64,000 bases of DNA from Asterias amurensis (GCF_032118995.1 NC_092648.1:16210450-16274449); one strand, 5' to 3'. Counted from the first letter of the stretch, positions 11,820-45,599 are shown. Notes: generated by a model from the letters alone, not told the origin. Program-made: numbers and translations.

Positions 11820-12841
11820 AATCACCGCATCACACTCTGACTCTTGTCTTGTTGTTTTCATCGTAAAAACATAAAAGCTGAAGTCGCTTGAGGGCGCTGT
11901 GCACAATTTGTTTCACTAAAACCTCGCGCCCCCGCCGCGCCGGTACGACGGGTCGGGTGGTTGCCCTGCTGTGTGTCGATTGGTCGAAAGTGGTTCGGCT
12001 TCGCCTTTTGTAATAGTTCATGATTTTATAAAAATATTGACTATTATTCCTCGGATTGGCGAGTGCCAGCGCTATCAACTGAGCTATCTAGAGTATATTG
12101 GCGGCCTCCCTAACGTGACCTATGACTAGGCAAATATTGACACTCTTTAGGTTGACCCACCCTCCCTGCCACAAGTTTGTAATAATTATCTGACTGACCG
12201 TAGTTAGTTTTGGGAGGCTAATTAATAAGGCTGCGGCTCAGGCTCCGCGTAGCGTGCTGATGTACAATCAGCAATACGCGCTGAAAATGCAGGTTTTAGG
12301 GCCAAGCTGCGTGGTTTGAGAAAGGCTCCTATACTCTCATCAGCAGTCTGTCCGTCCGCCGTTCGTCACGCCCGCGACGGGCAGACATTAAATATATTAC
12401 AAAATTATTTCTTCCTCATGCAGCTCTACTTGGGCCAGGTTCGGGCAGTGAAGTTCAAAGTGAACACTGTACTAAGTTTTGTAAACATTGCCTACGTGAC
12501 CACCCGAACAGGATACGGAATGTGCATGCGCACTGACTGCTAGTGAGTAGTTTTGTTTGAGGTAGAAAAATAATGTAGGTCAGTGGCATATCATGTACTG
12601 TGTACAAGTAATAGCGACCATACACGTACAAACGCATTACGACGAGTACAAAAAAAAAAAACATGCAGCCATGTGTGTCTGTGTATCCGGAAACCATCAG
12701 TCACTGCGCTGTGATGATGGTGTCGGTGTGTGTCGTCGATCACATTAATACTGTTTTCCTCGTCAAATCATCAAATGTGGTTCACGTTTATTCGTTGTGA
12801 CTGTTAGTTTCTAAATCTTGTTATTTCTACGATGCTAAACA
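11820..12841. promoter_or_regulatory. Likely divergent promoter region between the membrane-protein gene and EGLN1
   Basis: GC and CpG content rise here compared with the flanks (for example cgcgcccccgccgcgccgg near 11927-11945, and CpG-rich patches at 12220-12380). It sits between the minus-strand gene with a 5' UTR intron and the plus-strand EGLN1 start. HIF-type cores RCGTG occur at 12113-12117 (taACGTGacc), 12493-12498 (cTACGTGacc) and, inverted, 12623-12628. No clear TATA box. The promoter role is inferred from position and composition. Confidence 0.45.
12053..12092 (-). repeat. tRNA-like fragment
   Basis: The minus strand reads TAGCTCAGTTGATAGCGCTG, a good A box with D-arm, followed by an anticodon-arm-like CTCG..CGAG stem. 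No B box follows, so this is a SINE or tRNA fragment. Confidence 0.4.
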
Positions 12842-35502
<22,661 letters not shown>

Positions 35503-35948
35503 AGGTACATCCCCCTCGTTTTCTTCAATGTGGAGATGCATTCCTTCAAACAATACACTCTCATCACTTCTAGGAGATCTTGAGAGAAACTCACACCAAT
35601 CTTCTTTGAATGAAGATCTATTAATGTGTACATTTAAACGTCTTGCTCTTGTATGTTTAGCAAGTTGGATATGCTGCCTGATTTTCCATGCCTGCTGTAC
35701 TTAATGCTCAGCGTTGTGCCGGTATGTGCAAATTACATGTATTTGTTTTACTACATGTAAAACACATCGGCTTAACGTGTGTATCCGGACGACTGAGACT
35801 TTTCCCAGGAATTAGATGGTTGGACATTTAATGATTTAATCGGACAGTATAGCAGTGAACTACAATAGGAGGAAGGATACCTGATTATGATTTGTTGTTC
35901 CTTCACCCATCTTGGTCTTTATGGCCACTGTGAGTGCTTCAGAGACTT
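35503..35948 (+). other. EGLN1 3' UTR region, no clear polyadenylation signal
   Basis: Follows the stop directly. I see no canonical AATAAA in the first few hundred bases, so the 3' end is undetermined. Confidence 0.4.
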
Positions 35949-36411
35949 GAGCTGTGTTCGCACTGGATTAATATTTTGGGTAACTTAACCATGACGCTGG
36001 GTAACATTGTGACAGGTTAACTTTCCCACTGTCCGCACTTGGATTTATTTGACTCGGGTAAACTTACCGAGACCGTGGGTAAACTATCCGAGCTGGCCCC
36101 CTGCATAACATTGAATAGGTCGATAATCACAAAAATCTTATTCATCCATGACAAAACATGTCAGCTTCTTTGGGTCACGGACGGATGGGAGATTTCATCG
36201 AGCCGTCGCGTCCGCATTGGACTTTCTGGCTCGGTTAAACTGACCTGGTCAATCTTCCTGGGCACCTTTGGCTCGGTTAAACTACTGATGCGGGTCGGGT
36301 AAGTTACCTGGGAGGAAAACTTCCTGGGCTGTTTGCATTGGACTTAAAATGGGCAAGTTACCCATTGGCTCGGTTAGTTTACCTAAATTGAGTCCAATGC
36401 AAACAGGGCTT
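35949..36411. mobile_element. Inverted-repeat element
   Basis: The left end gagctgtgttcgcactggat pairs imperfectly with the right end tccaatgcaaacagggctt. The interior repeats ggctcggttaaactga-type phrases. The open frame at 36039-36302 lies wholly inside and is not a gene. Confidence 0.65.
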
Positions 36412-36829
36412 AAAACAGCCTTTAGAAGAAAACTAAATTGAAATAATGCCTAATATTATACTGAAATGATCTGAGGTCGATTTTTGAAAGAGCTAAGATT
36501 AATCTTAAGATGTGTGTCAATCTGAAGTGCTATTAGTAAAGTGTGATGTCACAATACAAATCGATCATAGCGTTAGTGAAAACTAATCTTTATGAATCTT
36601 AGTGCTTTCTGAAATCGAGCACTGATCCCTTATATTTTGAGATTAATTATATTCATGATATTTATTTGCAAAATCGATAAGAATGGGCATTGGTCATTAT
36701 CAAGCAACAAGTTTGAAGTGTAACAGAAGCAAACCAAAAAGAAATTTTAAAAGTTCTAAACCTTACTTTAGATTGTTCAATTACATTACATTGTAAGAGA
36801 TGTTAAATTTGCATCGGGGATAAAGAATA
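36412..36829. other. Intergenic DNA, nothing recognised
   Basis: AT-rich, no features seen. Confidence 0.5.
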
Positions 36830-36975
36830 TTAATTTTGGTTTTTTACACTTACACCGATGTTTGTTAGCACTGTATACTCGGTACTTTCCCGATGACACA
36901 GGACTCGGGGAAAGTACTGAGTATACAGTGCTAACACACATCGGTTTAGGGGTAAAAAAACAAAATTAATATACA
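36830..36975. repeat. Long hairpin, foldback element
   Basis: tagcactgtatactcggtac is mirrored by gtactgagtatacagtgcta, with outer arms reading ttacaccgatg and catcggtttag. A truncated relative (gcatcagggatgaagaatat) is at 41158-41235. Confidence 0.8.
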
Positions 36976-37224
36976 TTATATTAAAACTCTTTGGCAGTGC
37001 ACTGCATTTTGGAGATAATTACAACTCCCTGACAATCTTCAACCAGAAAATCACAACTCGTCTCCGTATTGACTGACCGCTTATGTACCTCCATAAAATG
37101 AGCTTTTACAATTTTCACCATTTTGGAAGGGCTTTCGCTGTCCCGTCGTGTTGCCGTGAAACAAACTCACGCCCAACCTCTCTGTCAAGAGGTGTTGTTG
37201 TTTAAAAGTTCATTGCATTTTACA

Positions 37225-37395
37225 AGTATGTCTTTTAAGTGCAGGATTGTTGTCAGTCCATTTGGCTTTCGGTCTTCCTCTTCCAGCGTGACCAGCAACA
37301 ACACGTCCTTCCATACATTGCTTCTCAAGGTTTCCCCCCTCCTTGTAATATGCCCCAAAATACTCCAGCTTTGACTCCCAAAATGGCTGACTGGA
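37225..37395 (-). pseudogene. LINE ORF2 tail fragment
   Basis: The minus strand reads GGNLEKQCMEGRVVAGHAGR then GRPKAKWTDN, the GxRGRGRPxxxWxDD-type segment found after the reverse transcriptase domain in several LINE clades. No RT core is attached. Confidence 0.6.
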
Positions 37396-37667
37396 TATAG
37401 GCGCGTGTAAAAGCGTCATGCATCGTGCAAGGGGTCAAAAGATCAGTCTCGTTGTTGGAACAATTTTTTGGAGATAAAACATAATGTAATGGCTGAAAAT
37501 TATTGCCCATATAGGCAGCTGGTAGCATGATTACTGTATGTTTTAAAGAAGTCTTTAAATTTGTAATAATACCTGACACAAATATATTTATCACAATGCT
37601 GCTCTTATTTCATCGATTTGTTTTTATCAATTTGGTTGAGCAAAGACAACTTTAAGAAAAAAAGCAG

Positions 37668-37730
37668 GAGTAGAGCTTGTAACCTTCAAATTAACACGCC
37701 AGTGCTCTGCCAACTGAACCATCTAGTTCT
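37668..37730 (-). repeat. tRNA-derived SINE fragment
   Basis: The minus strand reads AGATGGTTCAGTTGGCAGAG with an anticodon-arm-like stretch and GGTTACAAGCTC as a degraded B box. Confidence 0.5.
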
Positions 37731-37817
37731 AATGTTGGTGATCTCCCTGTTTTTTCAATATATTATTTTTGTTCAGTGGTACCAGTCAGTCATTTACACA
37801 TATGTAAATGCAGTTAA

Positions 37818-38191
37818 AGCCATTGAACACTATTGGTAATTGTCAAAGACCAGTCTTCGCACTTGGTGTATCTCAACATATGCATACAATAACAAACCTG
37901 TGGAAATTTGAGCTCAATTGGTCGTCGTAGTTGCGAGATATGAAAGAAAAAACTCACTTGTCACACGAAGCTGTGTGCGTTCATATGCTTGATTTCGAGA
38001 CCTCGAGGTTTTGAGACCTGAGATCTTGATATCAAATTCGTGGAAAGTTGTTTCTTTTTGAAAACTACGTTACCTCAGTGGGAGCTGTTTCTCACAATGT
38101 TTCTTACTATCAACCTCCCCCATTACTTGTTACCAAGTGAGGTTTTATGCTAATAATTATTTCGAGTAATTACCAATAGTGTCCACTGCCT
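37818..38191. mobile_element. MITE family A
   Basis: TTAA at 37814-37817 and 38192-38195. The ends are AGCCATTGAACACTATTGG and ccaatagtgtccactgcct. Confidence 0.92.
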
Positions 38192-38195
38192 TTAA

Positions 38196-39135
38196 GTCAG
38201 GGATCACACTCAAGGTTCAACTGACTGTTACAATCAACTGTTAACATTGTTATTCAGAATAAAAAGAAAGTAAAGAAACTTATGTACATGTACCAGTCAC
38301 ATGCTTTAACAAATAATATACTACATTACATGGTCATATACATACATGCCACTGTATTGCTAACCCAAAATTCATGAATCAAGTCAGGTTTGAAAATGTG
38401 TATTCAGTTCAAAAAATCATAAGGGAAAGCCTTGCATTTAATTCAATTTAGGGCAACAAAATATTAAAATTAAGAGATGAAGGAGTAAGCAAGATGTGCT
38501 TGACTCTTGATTAAAAAGAAAAGAAAAACCCTAACCGTTTCTTTTTCAACTTTAATGCTTAAAGTTCAATATGTGCCTAAATGCACTTGGAATAAAAAGT
38601 AAAGCCTTACACATTATAATTGTTTTCAAAATTATAGGTCTAACTTTGGTTTTCTTTTATGCCAAAAATGAATAAAAATTGTATATGCCTTCTTAGATTA
38701 AAGTCTTAAACTTTGGTAACTGTGTAAGGCTTACCCCTTGTGCCTTTTTTTTTTATTTCAAAGGTCTTACTGTGGGCTTATTTTCGGTTCCAAAAATTGA
38801 ATAAAACTGCAAAGCTTCCCCTTGCACTTTTTTTCCTATTGAAGGCCCAAAATTGTTTTTAAAAATATTTAAAAAATGCAAGGCTTATTACTTGTGTACT
38901 TTTGCACTTTGATGGCTCTACATGTAACTTTCTTAAAACATGTTATATTCATAAAAGCCGTGTTGTTAAGAAGCACACAAAGCACTTTGTTTCATATTAT
39001 ACTAATAATGTAATCTTTAAGGCTTTACTTCAAATAAAGGCAAAGGAAATTTATTGACTCATTTCATGATTGCTTACTTTTACTTATTTTTTATAGTCTC
39101 GCTGCGTTATGCTCTCTTTTTTAATTTAACTGCTC
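38196..39135. other. AT-rich DNA, nothing recognised
   Basis: Contains loosely repeated phrases (tgcaaggcttattacttgtg, aagcttccccttgcactttt) like those expanded at 42.7-44.6 kb. Confidence 0.5.
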
Positions 39136-39139
39136 GATT

Positions 39140-39451
39140 TTGCTCAGCGCAAAAAAAATACATTTCCTGTTTCCATTGATGGACCCAAAGCACTTTCTAG
39201 GAGTAAGGCAAGCAGAAGATGGAGAGATGATGTCAAAGATTATGGCAGCAACCCATGGAGCAAAGAACAAAGGACAGAGAGGGATTGAAGTTTGCGTTCA
39301 GAAGAAAGTGGTAGCCGAACAAGAAGATGAACTGCAGTTGCCCCAAGCACTACGAAAGAACCGAAGCGTAAGAGACATGCCTGAAGTTGCACGCCCTGAA
39401 CGAAAGAAGAAAGAATACACACTGCAGGAACTTGAAGAAAGAAAAAGGAAA
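39140..39451 (+). CDS. Coding-like exon of an unidentified charged protein
   Basis: I do not recognise the product. The open frame is rich in Lys and Glu, with a helical basic end (KKKEYTLQELEERKRK), and closes at a donor AAAG|GTGGGT in phase 1. Joining to an acceptor at 39539 restores one frame across the border, which supports a real exon pair. The 5' boundary is uncertain; the ATG at 39140 may be upstream of the true acceptor. In the +1 frame a segment reads SRRWRDDVKDYG, faintly like the tail of LINE proteins, so a retroelement origin is the alternative. Confidence 0.45.
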
Positions 39452-39539
39452 GGTGGGTTATGAGGAGGTAAACTTCAGCTCCCATCAAACAATAGTGTAC
39501 TTTTTCTAAATAATATTTAATTTTGATTTGTTTATAGCA

Positions 39540-39626
39540 TGTAAGAGGGCAGAGGCAGCTGCCAAGAGGGCTGAACTAATGGAAGAGACAGAGGTTAGAA
39601 GAGCCAAAAAAAAGCAAACCAAGTTT
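39540..39626 (+). CDS. Second coding-like exon of the same protein
   Basis: After the acceptor gtttatag the frame reads CKRAEAAAKRAELMEETEVR and RAKKKQTK, a highly charged helix or coiled coil that continues the style of the preceding exon. It can end at a donor near 39620-39627 (AA|GTTTGT or TTT|GTAAGA), or read through to a stop at 39654. Confidence 0.4.
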
Positions 39627-39933
39627 GTAAGAAAAAAAGTGCAAGAGAAATTTTAAAGCACCTTTTTATAGCATACTAATGTTTATAGTAAAGATTTTTA
39701 GGGCTGAGATTTCGCCTGGATTTTGTGACAAAAAATATTATGTAAATGCCAGATGTTTGTTTTCTTTGAAAACTTTTACCCATTGTTTTAATTTTGTGGA
39801 TGAAATCACTCGAGGGACGGAGGGAAGTTGAATGACTGAGAATGGGCGCTGACACCACGTCGCTTTGCCCAGATGCTAGGCAATGACGTGTTGTCCAAAA
39901 TCTTGAATTCCGAAGTTGTAACTGACGACTTAA

Positions 39934-40462
39934 AGGGACACACCGACCGAATTGGGCTATTTGGGCTACAAAATAGACTAAGATGTGACTTCAACAGTCT
40001 TCCAGGAATGAAGAAGAACAATCCTTAACAAAAATCATCAAATTAAGCGTTTTTGAGCATTTTAAGACAAAAACGCAGGTCGCGTGATTGTTCTTACCAA
40101 AAAGTGGTACAAACAATCACGTGACCTTCCGGGCTAGTTTGACTTGCAGCCGTCTAAAAGTAGCTTACTTAACCAAATTTAAATCTTTTTTTTACAAAAT
40201 TATGTACGAATAATTGACGAAAAAGATCATGTATTCAAATTATCGCTACAAAATGTAAATAATGGTGAAAATTCTAACATAAGATTCACATTCAAAGAGT
40301 CCGTGTAACTGAAGCTTGTTATATGGCCGCTTTGGTTTTTTAAATCATTTTTCGCTAAATACGTGACATTTTGATGATTTTTGTTTACAGCAACCATCTA
40401 TAAAAACATTATTTATGATTCTCCACCCCTAAATTGGGTAAACGGTAAGCCGGTGTGTCCCT
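39934..40462. mobile_element. MITE family D, 529 bp
   Basis: TTAA at 39930-39933 and 40463-40466. The ends are AGGGACACACCGACCGAATT and, inverted, AGGGACACACCGGCTTACC. Confidence 0.85.
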
Positions 40463-40466
40463 TTAA

Positions 40467-40833
40467 AGGCAGTGGACACTTGGTAATTACTCAAAATAAT
40501 TATTAGCATAAAATCTTTCTTGGTGATGGGGGAAGGTTGATGGTATAAAACATTGTGCGAAACGGCTCCCTCTAAAGTGCCATAGTTTTCGAGAAACGTA
40601 ATTTTCCACGGATTTGATTTCGAGACTTCAGATGTAGAACTTGAGGTCTCGAAATCAACCATCTAAATGCACACAACTTAGTGTGACAAGGGTGTTTTTT
40701 CTTTCATTTTTATCTCGCTAGCTCGATGATTGATTGAGCTCAAATTTTCACAGGTTTGTTATTTTTTGCATATGTTGAGATACACCAACTGTGAAGGCTA
40801 GTCTTTGACGATTATCAATAGTGTCCACTGCCT
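40467..40833. mobile_element. MITE family A, back to back with family D
   Basis: It shares the single TTAA at 40463-40466 with family D on its left and has TTAA at 40834-40837 on its right. The ends are AGGCAGTGGACACTTGG and caatagtgtccactgcct. Confidence 0.9.
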
Positions 40834-40880
40834 TTAAACAAAAATCACTCTGGGTGTTTTTACCTGATTTTCTGACAGGG

Positions 40881-41020
40881 AGGCATTATGGGCATCCAAT
40901 GATTACGAGTCGGTCAACATCGCCATGGAAACAGATAATGAAGAGGCGGATGAGGAAGATGACGCTTTGACGCTGGAAGAGCCATCCAGTACGCCAGTAG
41001 GGACATCACTCAGCCGATAA
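40881..41020 (+). CDS. Acidic coding-like exon of the same unidentified protein
   Basis: The acceptor cctgattttctgacag precedes EALWASNDYESVNIAMETDN then EEADEEDDALTLEEPSSTPV, ending at TAA. The acidic, Ser/Thr/Pro-ending composition is that of an intrinsically disordered tail. It can follow the 39540 exon if the weak donor AA|GTTTGT is used (phase 2). A second frame runs on to a good donor (TTTTG|GTGAGT at 41060), so the stop may be avoided in a splice variant. Confidence 0.4.
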
Positions 41021-41154
41021 ATACTGGGGAGAATGATGCCACTGTTGTACATTGTTTTGGTGAGTTAATCAAGATCTGAAATTGGAATCAAACTACACGT
41101 ACATCGACAAACTAATTCAGTTCTAATGCATCAATTTGTTATAAATAGATAAAA

Positions 41155-41235
41155 ATTGCATCAGGGATGAAGAATATTGTTTTGTCTTTGCCTGAGTACT
41201 GATGTATACTCTGTACTAACCTTAGTCCTGTAAAA
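41155..41235. repeat. Truncated foldback element
   Basis: Shares gcatcagggatgaagaatat and gtactgatgtatactctgta with the hairpin at 36830-36975. Confidence 0.5.
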
Positions 41236-41273
41236 AAAAATACCAAGCATATCACTTAACTTGTGCCAATCAG

Positions 41274-41457
41274 AGCAGTGACTGACTCTTCACTGAAACC
41301 TCTGAATCCTCAGAATATAAATAGGTCAACACGTGTCATGAAAGTCAAACCATTGAGACCAGTTCAGAACTCGCTCCACGACAGTGAAGTTAGCATCATA
41401 AGTCCGCTCAATCCACTAAAGAAAAGCAGCCGATTTCCTACCTTCTACCCAGGTTAA
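41274..41457 (+). CDS. Possible terminal exon, basic Pro/Leu-rich
   Basis: After an acceptor-like ttgtgccaatcag the frame reads AVTDSSLKPLNPQNINRSTR then VMKVKPLRPVQNSLHDSEVS to TAA, with a repeated SxLxPLNP phrase. The required incoming phase does not match any donor I see at 41.0 kb, so its link to the exons upstream is unproven. The product is unknown. Confidence 0.3.
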
Positions 41458-41554
41458 AAGCAGGACAGTTCTTTTTAGAAATGAGAAGAAAAAAAAGTTA
41501 TGCACTAAAAGAAAAAATCTTCTCCTGCGGCAGTAGAATATATAGCAAGACAAG

Positions 41555-41609
41555 TTCTCCAAAGATACACTCTAGTCTTTGACAATAACCTATAGTGTCC
41601 ACTGCCTTT
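41555..41609. mobile_element. MITE family A, right-end fragment
   Basis: Only tctttgacaataacctatag and tgtccactgcct remain, followed by TTAA. Confidence 0.75.
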
Positions 41610-41965
41610 AAGCCAAATTTTGACTAGTTTCAGGGAACCGCTATAACCTTATAGATTTTAGGCAAAATTTTGACTAGTTTCACAAGGCCTTATTGATGTC
41701 AGGTAAGTTTTGACTAGTTTGACAAGGCCAAATTTTGACTCAATTCACAAGGCATATAGCCTAGTTTCATAAGCTTGTAGATGTTAGGCCCAATTTTGAC
41801 TCATGATGCTATAGCCTTGTGTATTTTAGGCCAAATTTTGACTAGTTTCATGTAACGCTTTATATATCCTTGTAGATTTTAGGCCAAATTTTGACTAGTT
41901 TCATAAGGCCATAGCCTTGTAGATTTTAGGCCAACTTTTGAAAAGTTTCACAAGGATATAAACAC
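41610..41965. repeat. Degenerate tandem repeat, unit about 55-60 bp
   Basis: Repeats of aggccaaattttgactagtt then tcacaaggc and ttgtagatttt. The same unit appears inverted in the larger array at 51510-52690. Confidence 0.85.
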
Positions 41966-42080
41966 ATCAACAAAAGTAAGTCCCCCCTAAACAATTCGTC
42001 ATAACATCGTAAGGCAAAACATTTTACCAATACAACTAATTAAGAAATAATTCTATGACATGTTTCCTATATGGTGTATG

Positions 42081-42668
42081 AAAATGAAAGATGTCCATGA
42101 ATTCATGGCTGAATGAGCTCAAATGGAAGACAAAAGCTGCCATTCTCAAAAGTCACAAAGATTGCGTTGTGTTGTTCACCCATCGCGATGAGACGAGAAG
42201 TTGCCTGCGTCACATTGACGGTCGGAGACGGGTGTTGAGATGGGTGTTGAGTTGGAGAGCAACATGCAGAGTGCTGTGTTCAACCAGTTACAGCCTATGG
42301 TGGTGGGAGTGTCATGGTGTGGGGTTCAGGATCAGGGTAGCTACTGCTTTGCTGGCTGGTGAAGGCATCAAGCTAATGGTGTGACCGGCAAGTTCCTACA
42401 ACCTCAATCCCATCCCTGTGGGACCAGCTAAAGCGATCTGCATATTCCCACATCACTGTCAACAGCAACCTGGCTCACCTGTCCCATCTTCTGCAAGTTC
42501 AGAGGAATGCCATCCCACAGCTGATGGTGCCAGGCAGTCATTAGCAGGCGTGTGGATACAGGCGTTACTGACCTGTATACTTGATAAATCTTTGTGACTT
42601 TTGAGAAGAGCAGTTTTTTCTTCCATTTGAGCTCATTCAGCCATGAATTCATGGACATCTTTCATTTT
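42081..42668 (+). pseudogene. Decayed Tc1/mariner transposon with about 83-bp inverted repeats
   Basis: aaaatgaaagatgtccatga and onward is mirrored at 42588-42668. Inside, broken frames on the plus strand show transposase remnants: DETRSCLRHIDGRRRV (the DESRF..DGRRRVWRR region), GGGSVMVWGSGSG (the GGSVMVWG motif) and, near the end, LWDQ with a series resembling the LxxxL..EWNxIPQ tail. Only the 3' part of the transposase is present, and it is frameshifted. Confidence 0.8.
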
Positions 42669-43310
42669 GGGACAAAAAAACAGGCTTACCTTTATCAAAT
42701 TTTGATCAATTTTTTGACAAACATTTATGGCTTCCCCCTTATGATTGTATCAAATTTTAGCTCATTTTGGGCAAGAATACAAGGCTTACCTTTATCCAAT
42801 TTGAATACAAATTTTTCGAACATGAAAGGCAAAAACAAACCAGCTGAACAGGTGATTTCCTCTCTTTCTTTTCAAACACAGTGCCATAGAAAACTGAAAA
42901 ACACTGTACAAAAGTCAAGTGTGATTGGCAATCTCCCTCTTTTTTACAATTAAAAATTGCATCGATCACAAAAAGGTGAATCCATGCCCCAAATTTCAGC
43001 CCATTTAAGACAAAAATGCAAAGCTTGCCCCCTTGTTATTATATCAAACCATCAGCCCATTTTCGACCAAATTCAAAGCTTTGTGATAAATCCGGTTTCA
43101 TCAAATATACAAAAATACAAGGCTTACCCCTAACCCTTGTGATTTCTTTTTAATTTCAGCCCACTTTTACCTAGATCCAAGGCTGACTCTTTTTTTTTTG
43201 AGGGCCAGTACTGGTATTCTTTATACTGATCTCTTTTGAGTGACAATATTTTCTTTTCTTTTGATGCTTTGCTAGGGACAATAAATGAACTTTGAACCTT
43301 ATTCTCTTTT
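42669..43310. repeat. Degenerate short repeats (first block)
   Basis: Loose repeats of tcaaattttagcccattttg, gacaaaaatacaaggcttac and ccttgtgattt, with unit lengths of about 55-65 bp. Confidence 0.8.
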
Positions 43311-43311
43311 T

Positions 43312-43475
43312 TTATCTACAGATAAGTGATCCCATTGGAGGTTGTTATATCATCAGTCTTAGTGTTGTCTGTCCCACAGAGCAGTAGTGATGTCTCAAGC
43401 TGTTGTTATTGAAGCCTATGGTGTTCAGCAATCTGCGTTATATCAACTCTTTCAACTTCAAGTTAAAGGTACGAT
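43312..43475 (+). pseudogene. Exon-like module, copy 1 of 3
   Basis: The acceptor tttttatctacag precedes ATAAGTGATCCC, then catcagtcttagtgttgtct. It shares gatgtctcaagct and agcaatctgcgttatat with copy 2 and ends near a donor-like aaag|gtacga. The short frame ISDPIGGCYIISLSVVC reaches a stop. Downstream DNA to about 43.8 kb is also duplicated. Confidence 0.5.
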
Positions 43476-44870
43476 ATAAAAGCGATATTGATAATACCTA
43501 TTTGGTGATCTAGATTGCGTAGTGTATTTAATATCCTACCAATCCTTCCAACTATAGGACCCCCAGTTTGAATCATGCTGAGGGGTGCACTGACTTAAGT
43601 TATTACTGCGACTGCGTGGGTTTTCCCTAAAGTGGGTTTTCCCTGCGTGCATCTTCTGGGGGTGTTCCTTCCACATCGAAAACTGAAACTTCATTCCTCA
43701 TTGTCTTCTCTACATTCGGTTCTTGGCTAGTACAGTGATCGAGTTCACTTTTCTAAAAGAATGTTTAGCTTCACTGCCAGAATAATTGAAATGAAATGAA
43801 TCACAATTCAGATATGGTCACCGTCACAAAAGGGTGAATCAATGCCCAAAATGTGCAACTCATTTTTTGGCAAGAGTACAAGGCTTTTAATGTCTTGTGA
43901 TTGTATATCAAATTTCAGCCTTTTTTTAAACTAACATGCAAGGCTTACCCCCTTGTTAATTAAAACAAATAAAACCCATTTTCAATGAAAATGCGAGGCT
44001 CACCCCTTGTGATTTTTATTAAATTCTTAGCTAAATTTCTTTTACATGCAAAGCCTTGTGATTTCATCTCAATTTCATCAATTTTTTTAAGAAAATGCTA
44101 GACTAACCAATTTCATCAAATTTTAAACTTTAGCCCATTTTAAACAAGATTGCAAGATCAATTACAGCCCATTTTCAACAAAAATGCAAGGTTTAACCCC
44201 TCTTGATGTTATCATCAAATTTTAGCCCATTTTGGGCAAACGGACATGGTTTACCTTCATCAAATTGTAGCCCATTTTGGACAAAAATACAAGGCTTAGC
44301 CAATGTGATTTTCTCCCTTTTCTTCAAATTTGTGACAAACATGCAATGCTAAAAAAAAGTAATCACATTTCTGACATTTTCACCTCTCACAAACAGGTGA
44401 ACCAAGCCCCAAGTTTCAGCGCATTTAAAAAAAAATGCAAGGATTACCCCTTGTAAATTTATCAAATCTTAGCCCTCTTTCAACGAAAATGCAAGGCTTA
44501 CCCTCGTTTTTAAGTCAAGTTTTCAGCCCATTTTTTACACAATGCGAGGCCTTGATATTATAAATATTGAATTTCTGCCAAATGCGGCTCTTCATTGGAA
44601 TTTTACCGTGGTTTCACCGCAGAGATTTTCAGTGTGTACAAGGCAAAATCAAATTTAATTCCCCCCTGAACTGTTTTGGGGTTTAACTTAATATTTTCAT
44701 ATTTCACTCGCAGAAGTAGAAAATTGTTCTTCTCAGTTTCAAAGTAAATGCCCGGCATGAGGGACCATTGCCTGCAAGCTCTGCAGTGTCTAATTTCATC
44801 TAGATTTTGCTATCTGTACTGTAAAGATTTATTTGAAGCGATAATGTCTATTTTCTTTTGATACTGTGGA
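43476..44870. repeat. Duplicated spacer plus degenerate short repeats
   Basis: 43476-43740 matches 45080-45300 (gactgcgt(g/t)ggttttccctg, ggggtgttcc). The rest (43800-44600) repeats the tcaaattttagcccatttt / aaaatgcaaggcttacc unit. Confidence 0.75.
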
Positions 44871-44898
44871 AAAATAAATTATCTTTTTTTTCATCTAC

Positions 44899-45085
44899 AG
44901 ATGAAGAGATTCAATCAGAGGTGGCCAGATCATCAGTCATAGTGCCGTCTAGATTGTCAGATCATCAGTCATAGTGACTGTCTGTCACACAGAACAGAAG
45001 TGATGTCTCAAGCTATCGCTACTGAAGCCTCGTTTCCAGCAATCTGCGTTATAACAACTCTTTGAAGTTCATGTTGACAGGTACA
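44899..45085 (+). pseudogene. Exon-like module, copy 2 of 3
   Basis: The acceptor ttttttttcatctacag precedes a frame DEEIQSEVARSSVIVPSRLS ending at TAG. Similar to copies 1 and 3 at the acceptor and first codons. It includes an internal duplication of agatcatcagtcatagtg. Confidence 0.5.
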
Positions 45086-45314
45086 ATATTGATATTGATA
45101 ATACAAAATTGGTGGTCTAGTTAGCGTAGTTGTATCTAATTTCCAACATCGCCTTCCACCTCTAGGACTCTTGTTTGATTCACGTCGGGGGGCACTACAT
45201 GGATTGGGTTATCACTCCGACTGCGTGTGTTTTTCCCTGATTTATTTACTGGGGTGTTCCTCCCACATCAAATACTGAAATTTCACTCATTGTCTGCTCT
45301 CCATTGAATCCTTG

Positions 45315-45530
45315 CCCCCCCTCCCCCCCCCCCCCCAAAAAAAAAAAAAAAAAAAAAGTTCAAGGCTTGCCCTCTTGTTATTTTATCCCAACTCATCAAA
45401 TTTTCAACCAAAATGCAAGGTTTCCCCTGTGTGGTTTTATCAAGTTTTAGCCAATTCTAGACAAAAATACAAGACTTACCTTTATCAAACTTTAGCCCAT
45501 TTTTGGACAAAATTATTTCATTTAGTCAGT
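45315..45530. repeat. Poly-C/poly-A tract and degenerate short repeats
   Basis: A CT/C run followed by about 22 A, then two or three aaaatgcaaggtttcccc / tttagccaattc units. Confidence 0.8.
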
Positions 45531-45599
45531 TATGGTTATTCCTTTAACAATAAAGATATTAAATCATTATCTTTTTTTTATTTTTTTCATCTTCTACAG

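Noticed and set aside
12053..12092. Functional tRNA gene
   Set aside because: A-box and D-arm-like sequence only; no B box, T-arm or closing acceptor stem.
36039..36302. 87-residue plus-strand protein
   Set aside because: Lies entirely within an inverted-repeat element and contains its repeated ggctcggttaaact phrase.
39177..39330. LINE-tail reading SRRWRDDVKDYG in the +1 frame
   Set aside because: Short resemblance only and interrupted by a stop; the other frame joins cleanly to a second exon. Kept as the alternative in that entry.
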